Positions 26,701 through 34,169 of a stretch of DNA of 64,000 bases are shown in pieces. Origin of the DNA: Planctomycetota bacterium (GTDB lineage Bacteria > Planctomycetota > B15-G4 > SIAN01); the NCBI GenBank assembly GCA_028289345.1, contig JANQQL010000015.1:372001-436000 (forward strand). Direction: 5' to 3'. Positions within the stretch are counted from its first letter, which is position 1; each line of letters opens with the position of its first letter. The notes under the pieces are model-generated. The model did not search any database, had not been told where the DNA came from, and saw only the letters and a program-made list of their open reading frames with translations. Both the position numbers and the translations under genes were made by a program.

Positions 26701-26981
26701 GCCAACTCATCAAGCCAATTGACATTGGAGTTCCCCTCCCCGACGTCCCCTGCTTCGTCGATGACGAGGTCCCCTTTACTCCCGAACCTTCGCCGATCTA
26801 CGGGCCGCCGGCCCCCCCGGGCTGGCCGAACGTCGATGTTCCCCTCCCCGGCGACCCGGACTCCACTCGATGTCCCGAGCCCCAACCATGCGACCCCCAC
26901 TTCATCGGCCCGTTGCTCCCCAAGGAAGGAGACCCTTGGTTCATCGGTCCCCCGAGGCCGCCGACGCCGCCTCAGATCTGA
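23760..26981 (+). CDS. RHS/YD-repeat protein with RHS core
   Basis: A 1073-residue protein made of YD/RHS beta-strand repeats, for example GRLTTLIDPNHGAVQFEYD and GRLSSFTDLGGHKWRFAY. They should wrap into an RHS cocoon. The RHS-associated core lies near residues 890-980 and ends in GRFLMRDPI and NVYAFVDAKP...VDPLGLA. The C-terminal tip after DPLG is about 100 residues, Pro-rich with repeated HFIGPLL/WFIGPP motifs. It shows no recognisable nuclease or deaminase fold and no immunity gene follows. The N-terminus opens directly into repeat-like sequence (NSLAHDKNGDFTGGGDLGSGW) without a signal peptide, so either the gene is 5'-truncated or export differs. The ribosome site at ATG 23760 is weak. 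Confidence 0.82.
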   Translation: MTLNWRGQFHVDPYPLATGLFTLNSLAHDKNGDFTGGGDLGSGWSSTVGSRLEFPEPNRALLTREDGSEVSFTLTSGGWQVAHGFRLELIQEGSDWIARSSAGWEWRYGPQGRITAIRDTAGNEYSILHASGKVSTANTATGLGVTFHYGSSGGLESFTDTSGNTWHCSRDTNGRLTTLIDPNHGAVQFEYDRAGRLSSFTDLGGHKWRFAYYGAGLRKHRVKSIMDPDGHTYQYDYVIEGTEVRTVMTDLGGGDWQSVHARTDSPSLVRRRSPPGAWVHFERDSHYRITRFTDGRGEEWTYGYDAHGNLLEMVDPLQSSTSYTYDSQNRLTSKSADGATWSFFRDDPLHPWAITRWVQPPDDAGQTATTSLEYFGPADGPGPGNWNGLVSKVIDDTGAETRFEYGEHGKLIGVQEGPAGAPGMVSVRYDQGSLPVFLEQSGMTYSADAPALPPLPAALQGRLNRQLISTQRDWTGQITSQAFTVEVPLDSGSGWELSEITETRTYDAYGRLTSRGVVSEEPLAHVSSPTASSSSRAFSSLHDALGSQAITAPDGTLVRIERDGAGCVNHVSTGDAGPHELAVDIAYEANGLIRSRSFQDGTSVHFEWRPNAVIESTEYRDGTTVLLRTEFQYDSRNLPIGVTETSPNQVVSKAYAYDSRRRLTSESFHVSPPGTLEQWDYVYDGAGNRLEAILHLDGALCSIDRYSYDSQDPATYQSHNNRLTRIEREDSRGVILAACHFFYDNPFGHVSAMVTREAGASTCTATRFAYTQQGAPWLAWDETWTDRGNGPTNLVRGDILETRQWMEETYLWRWRDGETLVPLAEEWVSSIGWIRSRYSVDSEDGTETELTLPLVPFGVRDAGGAIPSNHLADHLGSIRLHGVAGNYAPENYLAFGTSRSNSTSVPHAGFAGGLGAQQGWMGAPLTGASMVRMGHRNYAPNLGRFLMRDPISIAGDLNVYAFVDAKPTSSVDPLGLAAQGGQLIKPIDIGVPLPDVPCFVDDEVPFTPEPSPIYGPPAPPGWPNVDVPLPGDPDSTRCPEPQPCDPHFIGPLLPKEGDPWFIGPPRPPTPPQI

Positions 26982-27527
26982 ACCAGATCGGGCGGGGAGT
27001 TCGCGGCCCAGTCGCAACCCGAATTGCTCTGCAAGGCCTTTGAATTCGAAGTCTCGTCGACAAAGAGTTCTTAGGTCGAACCTCTATCTCCCCGAAGCAG
27101 CAAGCCAGATCGGACGCCGACTGCCAGCGACACAGCCCGCTTGTCACCCGAGCTCATGCGGCCGCGTACCTTGGCCTGCAAATGGGTGATGGCTTGCACG
27201 AGTGAGAAGAATCACTCCCAGCGGAATATCTCAAGTACGAGCGGTGGCTTACTGGCCACGGCGTTCCCCGCGATCAGAAAAGCCAGGGCACACGGAACCG
27301 GCTCTTGCCCAAGCCAGCTTCGAAGGTGATGCGAGTCACGGAGCGCCCGACGACAGGCCGTTTTCGGGTTTTGGCCGGGGTCCCATCCAGAGAAGTTTCG
27401 CGTGTGGGTTGGAAGTTGCTTGCTCGAATCGTTGAAAGCAAATCCCGCTACAATGCACTTGCTGACACTCGCTCCACCGCAATGCTCAGCCACTGTGTTC
27501 GAATTGTTCTCACGATGGAGAGGAACG
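26982..27527. other. Gene-free region between RHS and FG-GAP genes
   Basis: About 545 bases without a credible gene. Short ORFs here have no start context or domain. A GGAGAGG ribosome site for the next gene lies at its right end. No strong hairpin or repeat was identified. Confidence 0.4.
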
Positions 27528-29111
27528 ATGCGTCACGTCGCGACATTGGTCATGGGTCTTTGGTTGACAGGCTCCGCAGTCGGTCAGGAAGTCTTGCACG
27601 AGTGGCAGGGCGACGCGCCCTACAACTTGTTCGGCGAGCAGATTCACTCCTTGGGTGATCTCAACGGCGATGGGTGCTCCGAAGTTGCCGTGCTTGCCCG
27701 CGGGCCATTCGACGGCGGCACGCTTGTCTTGCTTCCCTATCTCCGGGTCTATTCTGGGAAGGATGGCTCGCAGATCTACCACCACACGCCAGGATATGGC
27801 CACACGTACCGAGGCTTCACCGCCATTGATGACGTGGATGGTGATGGGGTTCCAGATTTTGCCTTCACCGACCAATCCGGCGCCGGCACAGCCAGCGTCC
27901 TCCTATTCTCCGGAGCGGACCAGTCCTTCCTCTTTTCAGTTCCGGATCCCGACGCCACTTCGCCCAGTCAATTTGGCACCTCGCTCGACGGTGGAAAAGA
28001 CCTCAACGGCGACGGGCTTGGGGACTTCCTGGCCGGCTCTCCAGGGTTCGGGTTTCCGTTCCTCGGTTCTGGCTCCGTTCGTCTGTTCAGTGGTGCCAAC
28101 GGAGCCTTGCTCTTTGAAGACCTTGGCGGGGCGATCTTGGATGACTTTGGGAGATCCGTCGCGTTTGTCGGTGATCTGAACGGCGATGGAGTCGAAGAAT
28201 TTGCAGCAAGTGCGTCCAGGCTCACCCAAGATGGCAACGGATACGCCCGCGTCTATTCCGGAATTGACCAGAGTCTTCTGTTCACCATCGAGGGGTCACG
28301 ACCAGAATCTGAGTACGGGAACCAGATCCTCGGCATCGCAGATTGCAATGGAGATCAGATTCCGGATTTTCTGATCACCGCTCCTGAATCGAATCACGCA
28401 GGGGACAAGACGGGAAGTGTCTTCTTCTATTCAGGGGCCGATGGCACCAAGATTCGTCGCGTCAACGGTGCCAACATCGATGACCGTTTCGGGTCATTCG
28501 TGGCAGATGCTGGTGACGTGAATGCCGACGGAGTTCGTGACTACCTCATCACCACGGATGTCGATCCCGCGGGAAGCCGTCTTGGAGGAGAGGTTTGCCT
28601 GTTCTCTGGAGCGACGGGAGATGAACTCTACGTCTTCACCGGAGACGAATCGGCCGGGCTCGGGTCCGCACTTTCGGGAGTCGCCGATGTGAATGGCGAC
28701 GACATCGGGGACTTCTTCCTCACGTCCACGGGCTTCGACGAATCGAGAGGGAAGGCCGTCGCGGTGTCGGGCAGCGAGTTGTTTCTGCAGTCCGCGAAGG
28801 GCTCCGTGGTTCCTTCGGAGCCGTTCGACGTCAAGGCCGCGGGAGGAGTCCCGTCTCGCGGGGTCGTTCTCTATTTGGAAGCCATCGACGAACGAACCAT
28901 TTTCGTTCCTTTGACCATGGGCCTCAATCTGGGTTCCGAAGGAAACTTCACATTTGGTCTCAACGGGCCCGCGTTGTCGCCATCGGGAACCAAACTCACG
29001 TTCCGAGCTTTCTCTCGCAGCGACGAAGGGAAGATCACGATGAGTGCTTCCGAAGATGTCGTGATCGGAGGTCCTCGCGTTCCCCCTGTCCCGCAGGCTT
29101 GGAACCAGTAG
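27528..29111 (+). CDS. Exported seven-repeat FG-GAP (integrin-alpha-like) propeller protein
   Basis: A 527-residue secreted protein. The ATG at 27528 follows GGAGAGG and starts a signal peptide (MRHVATLVMGLWLTGSAVG, cleavage before QEVLHEW). Seven calcium-binding FG-GAP segments of the form DLNGDG...D are present: DLNGDGCSE, DVDGDGVPD, DLNGDGLGD, DLNGDGVEE, DCNGDQIPD, DVNADGVRD and DVNGDDIGD. Seven is exactly the number for a closed beta-propeller. The last ~120 residues form a separate beta-sandwich-like domain, as in many planctomycete surface proteins. It is convergent with the larger VCBS protein at 29179. Role: surface adhesion or matrix protein, by analogy with integrin-type propellers. 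Confidence 0.85.
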   Translation: MRHVATLVMGLWLTGSAVGQEVLHEWQGDAPYNLFGEQIHSLGDLNGDGCSEVAVLARGPFDGGTLVLLPYLRVYSGKDGSQIYHHTPGYGHTYRGFTAIDDVDGDGVPDFAFTDQSGAGTASVLLFSGADQSFLFSVPDPDATSPSQFGTSLDGGKDLNGDGLGDFLAGSPGFGFPFLGSGSVRLFSGANGALLFEDLGGAILDDFGRSVAFVGDLNGDGVEEFAASASRLTQDGNGYARVYSGIDQSLLFTIEGSRPESEYGNQILGIADCNGDQIPDFLITAPESNHAGDKTGSVFFYSGADGTKIRRVNGANIDDRFGSFVADAGDVNADGVRDYLITTDVDPAGSRLGGEVCLFSGATGDELYVFTGDESAGLGSALSGVADVNGDDIGDFFLTSTGFDESRGKAVAVSGSELFLQSAKGSVVPSEPFDVKAAGGVPSRGVVLYLEAIDERTIFVPLTMGLNLGSEGNFTFGLNGPALSPSGTKLTFRAFSRSDEGKITMSASEDVVIGGPRVPPVPQAWNQ

Positions 29112-29178
29112 GGATGACAGAAGTTGGGCAGTGATCGAGGAACTCAACCGCCCCGATCAGCAACCACTGGGACGCGGA

Positions 29179-32100
29179 TTACTTCTTCGCCGAGTTGCTA
29201 GACGCTTCCGTTTCTTGCACGACACCTGGCACGGGATCACTCTCGGGAGGCTGGGGCTCCGTCGGGTCTTGAACGGCCTCCATGGGTCGTCGCTCCGACC
29301 CATGGCCGGCGTCGTTTCGTCGTGGGTCACCTTCGGACTCCACCAGAGGAGAGTTCGCGGGCCAGAGCTGCCCCCGAAGCAACGCTCCGGGAATGACAAT
29401 GTCGGGCGCTCCGTCCTTGTCGACATCCTCCACGGCCACCGAACCTCCGCCGAAGGTCAGGGAGAACAAACGGTGATCGAAGGTTCCATCCCCATGGCCA
29501 AAGAGCACGGAGAGATCATCGGACCGGAAATTCGGCACGCAAATGTCCATGTCGCCATCTCGATTCACGTCCGCAACGACCACGGCGTCCGGTCCTTCTC
29601 CTGCAGGGAAGCGAGTTTCTTCGTGGAAGGTCCCATCCCCGCGGCCGAGGAGAATCGAAACGTCGTGAGAGATCCGGTTGGCAACCGCCAGATCCAACAA
29701 GAAATCTCCGTTGAGATCCGCCACTCCGATCGACCCGGGAAAGACGCCCGCGGGGAACCGACGAGGCTCCGCGAAATCTCCATTGCCCGTTCCGAGAAGA
29801 ACGGACAGGTCGTCGGAATAGGCATTCGTCGTGACAAGATCGAGTACGCCATCTCCATTGAAGTCCTCGATCCCGACAGAGGCAGGTCCTTCTCCCACTT
29901 GCAACCGTCGGCGACGGTTGAAAGTCTCGTCTCGGGCGCCGTACCAGATCGTGAGGTCGGGATCGGTGTTCAGCCCTGACACCGCCATGTCCGGAAACCC
30001 GTCCCGATCGAAATCTCCGAACCCAAGGAAGGTAGACAGTCGCTCGACGGGGTAGCGTGTTTCCGGCGAAAACTCACCGCTCCCCAGGCCTAAGAGAACG
30101 GACACGTCTTCCGTGTCCTGATTGATCACGGCAAGGTCGAGAATCTCATCTCGATTGATGTCGAAGATCGCGCCGAAACTCGGACCTCGGCCAACCCGAT
30201 ACTCGCTCGGTGTCCCGAAGGTCCCATCTCCCAAACCTCGCAGGACCGAAACATGGTTGCGAGGGCTTCCGAATGCCGCAACGTCCAGGTTCGAGTCTTC
30301 GTCGAGATCGGCCAACGCAACGTTCACTCCCAAGGGGACCACCTCGAGTCTTGAAAGGAAGCTGCCATCGCCCTGGCCCAGCAACACGGTCACGTCATTC
30401 GAAGAGGCATTCGCGCAGACGAGATCCGGGTCCCCGTCCCGGTCCAGATCCTCGGTTTCCAGAGACCAAGGTCCAGTTCCTGCGGCCAGAGTCGACGCTA
30501 GGCGAAGAGTTCCATCTCCATTTCCGAGAAAGACCGAAACGTCCTGCGAGTTCACGTTGGCCGCCGCCACGTCGAGCAAGCCGTCTCCATCGAAGTCGGA
30601 GACGACCACGTTTTCGGGTCGCTCTCCCGCTTCATAGAGGACCGGTTCGCCGAACTGGCCACCCCCAGTTCCGAGCAGGACGGACACCGAGTCGGACAAG
30701 AGGCCCACGACAAGATCGGGAATCCCATCGCGGTTCAAATCTCCCTGGGCGACCCGTTTGGGCAACTGGCCAACCGAATAGTGCTGCGGATCCGAGAACT
30801 CGCCATCGCCGTCGCCGAGAAGCACAGAGACATCGCCGGACCCATAGTTGGTCACCGCGAGGTCCTCGATTCCATCCAGGTCCAGATCGATGGCCTTCAC
30901 CGCGCGAGGCGAGAATCCGGCAGCGAAAGTCTTCGTGAGTGGGAAACTGCCCTCCCCGTCACCGAAATGGATAGTGATTCCATCATCTCGAGAATGGGGA
31001 ATCGCGACATCGAGGATTCCGTCAAGGTCGAAATCGGAAAGGCAGGGGAGCCAGGGAGTCTCATCCAGATATCGAGGCGAGGATTTGGGCACAAAGGTCC
31101 CGTCGCCGTTGCCGAGCAAGACGGTGTATCCGTCTCGAAAGCTGTGGGTCACGAACAGGTCGGGAACGCGATCCTGGTTCAAATCTCCGATGACGACGTC
31201 CCTCGGTCGCTCTCCGATCGGCACACGAGTTTCGACACCAAAGGTCCCATCGCCAACGCCTCGTAGGATCGAAAGGTCGTCGGAAGCACTGTTCGCCACA
31301 GCAAGATCGGGAACACCATCCCCATCGAGATCCTCAATCGCTGCAGTTTGCGGCGAGCGTCCCACCCGGAACTTTTCACCGCCAAACATCGGAAAGCCCG
31401 AGTCGGCAAGAATGACGATGGGCTCGACCTTGGTGGCTCCTGGCTGCAACTGCACGACACGGGAATGTCCCGCGAGAACCCCTTGCCCCGAGACAGTAAT
31501 CTCGGCCCTCACCACAATCGGGCTGACCGTCAGCGGCCAGGGAGTGGAAAAACGAAAGACCCCGGAAGCATCCGTCCTGGCTTCCAACAGCGAGTCAGGG
31601 GCATCCAAGACGGTGACCGAGGCGCCGATCGCAGCGCGGCCACCTTCGAAGTGAACCGAGCCCTCGAGAATCGTCGAAACGTCCTTCTGCATCGGATCGG
31701 AGCCAAAGCGCATTTCGTCTCGGTCTCCGATGAGATCCCCATCGGTGTCGGGCTTGCCCGGCAACGTTCCCGTGAAGATCACCTCGGTTCCGTCTCCCAA
31801 ACCGTCGCCGTCAGAGTCCCAGAGATCGGGTTTGGTGTGGTACTGCGAGGTTTCGTACCAGTCGGGAAGGAGGTCTTCATCGGAGTCCACGTCGACGACA
31901 ATGGTCCCAACCTGGGTCACTCCGTCGGGCGCGACCGACACTTCTCTTCGAAATCCAGAGAGGAACACCCCTTGGTCTACGAACTCCACATCAATCTGGA
32001 TCGTGGGATGGATCGCCGTGTGCTCATTGATTTCGAAGACTCCTGCCTCGCCAGTCGTGGTCTGGAAACCGGCGTTGGTGGTCACCAAAGCACCGATGAT

Positions 32101-32412
32101 CGGTTGCTGGTCTCCATCGACAACGAAACCCGTGACCAACGTGCCGGGGTCCCCCCGGTCCGAGGAACCTGGTCCTTGGGGAACCGCAGTTGCCGACGGC
32201 GCATTCGCTCTATCCACGAGCTTTGCCGATGGAGCGACGCTCTCATTCACCTTGCGAATGGCTGGTCTTTGGATTCCTCGGTGGCCATGACCATTTCCAC
32301 GGGCAAGCTCCGACACGCCGAAAGAGACGGCGAAGAACACAAGGCTCACGACAGTTTTCTCGAGCGACACCATGGAGGTTTGACCACGACCAATGGGCAG
32401 CTGTTCGAACAT
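29179..32412 (-). CDS. Giant exported VCBS/FG-GAP repeat protein with calcium-binding spacer
   Basis: A 1077-residue protein. The ATG at 32412 has GGAGAG eight bases upstream; the hydrophobic core of the signal sequence follows at residues 20-35. Domains in order: a Ser/Pro linker; a carboxypeptidase-regulatory-like beta domain (GFVVDGDQQPIIGALVTT); thrombospondin-3-like acidic repeats (DSDGDGLGDGTE, DTDGDLIGDRDE); a second regulatory-like domain; then 14 VCBS repeats of about 48 residues, each with D.(D/N).D...D, from DLDGDGVPD to DVDKDGAPD. A Pro/Glu-rich tail closes the protein. Fourteen repeats would make two seven-bladed propellers. It is probably a surface or matrix protein stabilised by calcium. 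Confidence 0.85.
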   Translation of the reverse strand: MFEQLPIGRGQTSMVSLEKTVVSLVFFAVSFGVSELARGNGHGHRGIQRPAIRKVNESVAPSAKLVDRANAPSATAVPQGPGSSDRGDPGTLVTGFVVDGDQQPIIGALVTTNAGFQTTTGEAGVFEINEHTAIHPTIQIDVEFVDQGVFLSGFRREVSVAPDGVTQVGTIVVDVDSDEDLLPDWYETSQYHTKPDLWDSDGDGLGDGTEVIFTGTLPGKPDTDGDLIGDRDEMRFGSDPMQKDVSTILEGSVHFEGGRAAIGASVTVLDAPDSLLEARTDASGVFRFSTPWPLTVSPIVVRAEITVSGQGVLAGHSRVVQLQPGATKVEPIVILADSGFPMFGGEKFRVGRSPQTAAIEDLDGDGVPDLAVANSASDDLSILRGVGDGTFGVETRVPIGERPRDVVIGDLNQDRVPDLFVTHSFRDGYTVLLGNGDGTFVPKSSPRYLDETPWLPCLSDFDLDGILDVAIPHSRDDGITIHFGDGEGSFPLTKTFAAGFSPRAVKAIDLDLDGIEDLAVTNYGSGDVSVLLGDGDGEFSDPQHYSVGQLPKRVAQGDLNRDGIPDLVVGLLSDSVSVLLGTGGGQFGEPVLYEAGERPENVVVSDFDGDGLLDVAAANVNSQDVSVFLGNGDGTLRLASTLAAGTGPWSLETEDLDRDGDPDLVCANASSNDVTVLLGQGDGSFLSRLEVVPLGVNVALADLDEDSNLDVAAFGSPRNHVSVLRGLGDGTFGTPSEYRVGRGPSFGAIFDINRDEILDLAVINQDTEDVSVLLGLGSGEFSPETRYPVERLSTFLGFGDFDRDGFPDMAVSGLNTDPDLTIWYGARDETFNRRRRLQVGEGPASVGIEDFNGDGVLDLVTTNAYSDDLSVLLGTGNGDFAEPRRFPAGVFPGSIGVADLNGDFLLDLAVANRISHDVSILLGRGDGTFHEETRFPAGEGPDAVVVADVNRDGDMDICVPNFRSDDLSVLFGHGDGTFDHRLFSLTFGGGSVAVEDVDKDGAPDIVIPGALLRGQLWPANSPLVESEGDPRRNDAGHGSERRPMEAVQDPTEPQPPESDPVPGVVQETEASSNSAKK

Positions 32413-32540
32413 GGATGGATCTCTCCTTCAGTGGTGGACAGTCGTCTCGAATCCCACGACCCACTGCATACTCACGATAGAGAGAAGTATTCACCAGTGC
32501 CCGTAGGTGGGCGAAGAACGCTCACTCTCCCCCTCTAGGT

Positions 32541-33105
32541 TACTGTGCCTCCCGGAGATCGCCACGAACCGCCCGTGCTCGCGATGGCCGTTCTCGACGA
32601 CGGGCGCGACTTTCCGGTGGCTTGGGTTCGGACGTCCTGAAGTGGCGCCCCGGCATCGCCGAGCTCATCGCCCACGCGCTTGGCGGAGGCGACGGCATCT
32701 ACGCCATGACAACAGCACCAGACTGGCGCCAACTGGTCTTCGCACCAAATGTGTGGCCGAGTTCGAGTCTGGGATGCTGCTCGGGCAAACGAGATCCTCG
32801 CGCTTCCGGAGTCCGTCGCGCGGCGTGATGATGTTTGCCTTACGCCGGATGGACGACGTCTTGTCATCGTCGCGGATCAGGCGGGCCGGGGCGAAATGTT
32901 GGGACAACAAACCGGCCCGTGTCAGCCTGACCGGTGCCGTCGTCGGCTCGTCGCACCGGCGATTGGGCGGAAACTGGTGCGCCGCTCGCGCCGCCATCGT
33001 CACCGCCACCTCCCTTCGCGATCAGGAACGCTCGGAGGCGATCGTCCATGCAGATCGCCTCGAGGCTTGGTTCGAACCAGCCAATGCGGGAACGCCACCG
33101 CGTAA
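32541..33105 (+). pseudogene. WD40-repeat protein remnant with frameshifts
   Basis: Three reading-frame segments concatenate into WD40 blades. The first frame (about 32542-32640) gives HEPPVLAMAVLDDGR and ends at TGA 32638. The second frame (about 32631-32750) gives ELIAHALGGGDGIYAMTTAP and WRQLVFA. The first frame resumes near 32752 with RVRVWDAARANEILALPES, then VCLTPDGRRLVIVAD. These are the WD, SPDG-like and strand motifs of successive blades, with frameshifts near 32635 and 32750. Neither end shows a start, signal peptide or kinase domain, so it is also truncated. Downstream (to about 33105) the frame degenerates further. The intact ancestor was probably part of a longer WD40 or serine/threonine-kinase-WD40 protein. 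Confidence 0.7.
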
Positions 33106-33157
33106 GGGGAGCTCGAGACGGACGAGGACTGGACTCGTTCCTGAACGCTGGCGCAGC

Positions 33158-33712
33158 TCAGAGAAGATCGGGGATCCGCAGGAGAGCACGCATCCAGACC
33201 GCCTTCGCTTCGGCGTAGGCCAAGGCATCGAAGGCAAAGGTCTCAGCACTCATCCTCTTGAAGTCGCTGTAGCTGGAACGCCGAACCGGACTCAGTCGCA
33301 AGGAGTCTCGAAGGCGGAGCGCGGAATCGAAGAATGGCGTGTCTCGTTTGGCGAGGTAGACAACATGAGTGACTTCGCCATGGCGAGGCCGGCGATAGAC
33401 GCGCACGGAGGAGTCAGCGACGGGAGGGGCGATCGGAAGGTAGTTGAGTCCAATGATCAACGAATCCACCCGGTCCATGTCCTCCGCACTGCGAACACCT
33501 GCAAGGAGATCCACGATCGGTCGCGCGACCAGACCTGGAACCGACGTCGATCCGATGTGATCGATTCGGTGAATGAACCCCTGGGAAGCATCGAAGAGAC
33601 ACGATCGCATCTGTTCGAATTCCTGGACCCAAAATGGGCCGTCGTTGACGATGACCAGCTTTCCCAGCGGCGTCTCATACGAGGAGTCTCTCGAGTCGGG
33701 CGTTCGGGACAT
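33158..33712 (-). CDS. GrpB-family (UPF0157) nucleotidyltransferase-fold protein
   Basis: A 184-residue protein of the GrpB/UPF0157 family, which has a minimal nucleotidyltransferase fold. The signature IDHIGSTSVPGLVARPIVDLL (here split by residue at about 49-69) contains the GS motif and the D.L acidic segment of that fold. The C-terminal RDSLRLSP and YSDFKRM region also matches. The enzymatic reaction of the family is not established; some members are fused to CoaE. It sits alone on the minus strand between the WD40 remnant and a small plus-strand gene. Length is normal for the family. Confidence 0.85.
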   Translation of the reverse strand: MSRTPDSRDSSYETPLGKLVIVNDGPFWVQEFEQMRSCLFDASQGFIHRIDHIGSTSVPGLVARPIVDLLAGVRSAEDMDRVDSLIIGLNYLPIAPPVADSSVRVYRRPRHGEVTHVVYLAKRDTPFFDSALRLRDSLRLSPVRRSSYSDFKRMSAETFAFDALAYAEAKAVWMRALLRIPDLL

Positions 33713-33795
33713 GGAGGAGGCCGTCGAATTCCAGGAGTCAGAGGGTCAGATTTGTTGCATCTCATTCATACGGTTCGCACGAAAGCCAAGGTGAG

Positions 33796-34143
33796 ATGAG
33801 GAAATGGCTGAAAAACCTGGTGACGCGGTGGAACAACTGGGTCGGCGACCGACATCTAGAGCTTGCCATCCGTGACCGGATGGTCGCCCAGGGGCTGCCC
33901 AGGAGCGCGCTCATCCGCAACGTGCGGTTGTCGGCCATCGAGCGACCGGGTTGGGTCCAGATCTATCGATTTGAGGTGAGCTCCTCCGACGAGTCCGGAT
34001 CTCCTTGGAGAATGCTTGGAGTAGCACGCGACGACGGACGAGCGTCGACACAGGTCCGCCTGTTCCACAATCAAGCAGAAGCGGACACCCAATTCGCCAC
34101 CTGGTCCGAGGGGCTGATCCTGGCACCACGGGAGAGACGCTGA
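33796..34143 (+). CDS. Small basic protein of unknown function
   Basis: A 115-residue protein with a basic, amphipathic N-terminus (MRKWLKNLVTRWNNWVGDRH) and a compact beta-rich remainder (ALIRNVRLSAIERPGWVQIY, then TQVRLFHNQAEAD). No signal peptide or TM segment is seen. AAGG lies about eight bases before the ATG. It is not recognised. Composition and codon bias look like a real gene. It is convergent with the DUF255 protein gene, only 26 bases apart. Confidence 0.6.
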   Translation: MRKWLKNLVTRWNNWVGDRHLELAIRDRMVAQGLPRSALIRNVRLSAIERPGWVQIYRFEVSSSDESGSPWRMLGVARDDGRASTQVRLFHNQAEADTQFATWSEGLILAPRERR

Positions 34144-34169
34144 ACGGCGGTCTCTTGCAAGGGGCTCCG

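Noticed and set aside
29112..29178. Terminator between the two FG-GAP genes
   Set aside because: TGATCG...CGATCA gives only a 6-bp stem with a long loop and no T tract.
32507..33799. 430-residue plus-strand open frame across the WD40 remnant and GrpB
   Set aside because: Its sequence is in the wrong frame for the WD40 blades and antisense to GrpB, and has no recognisable domain.
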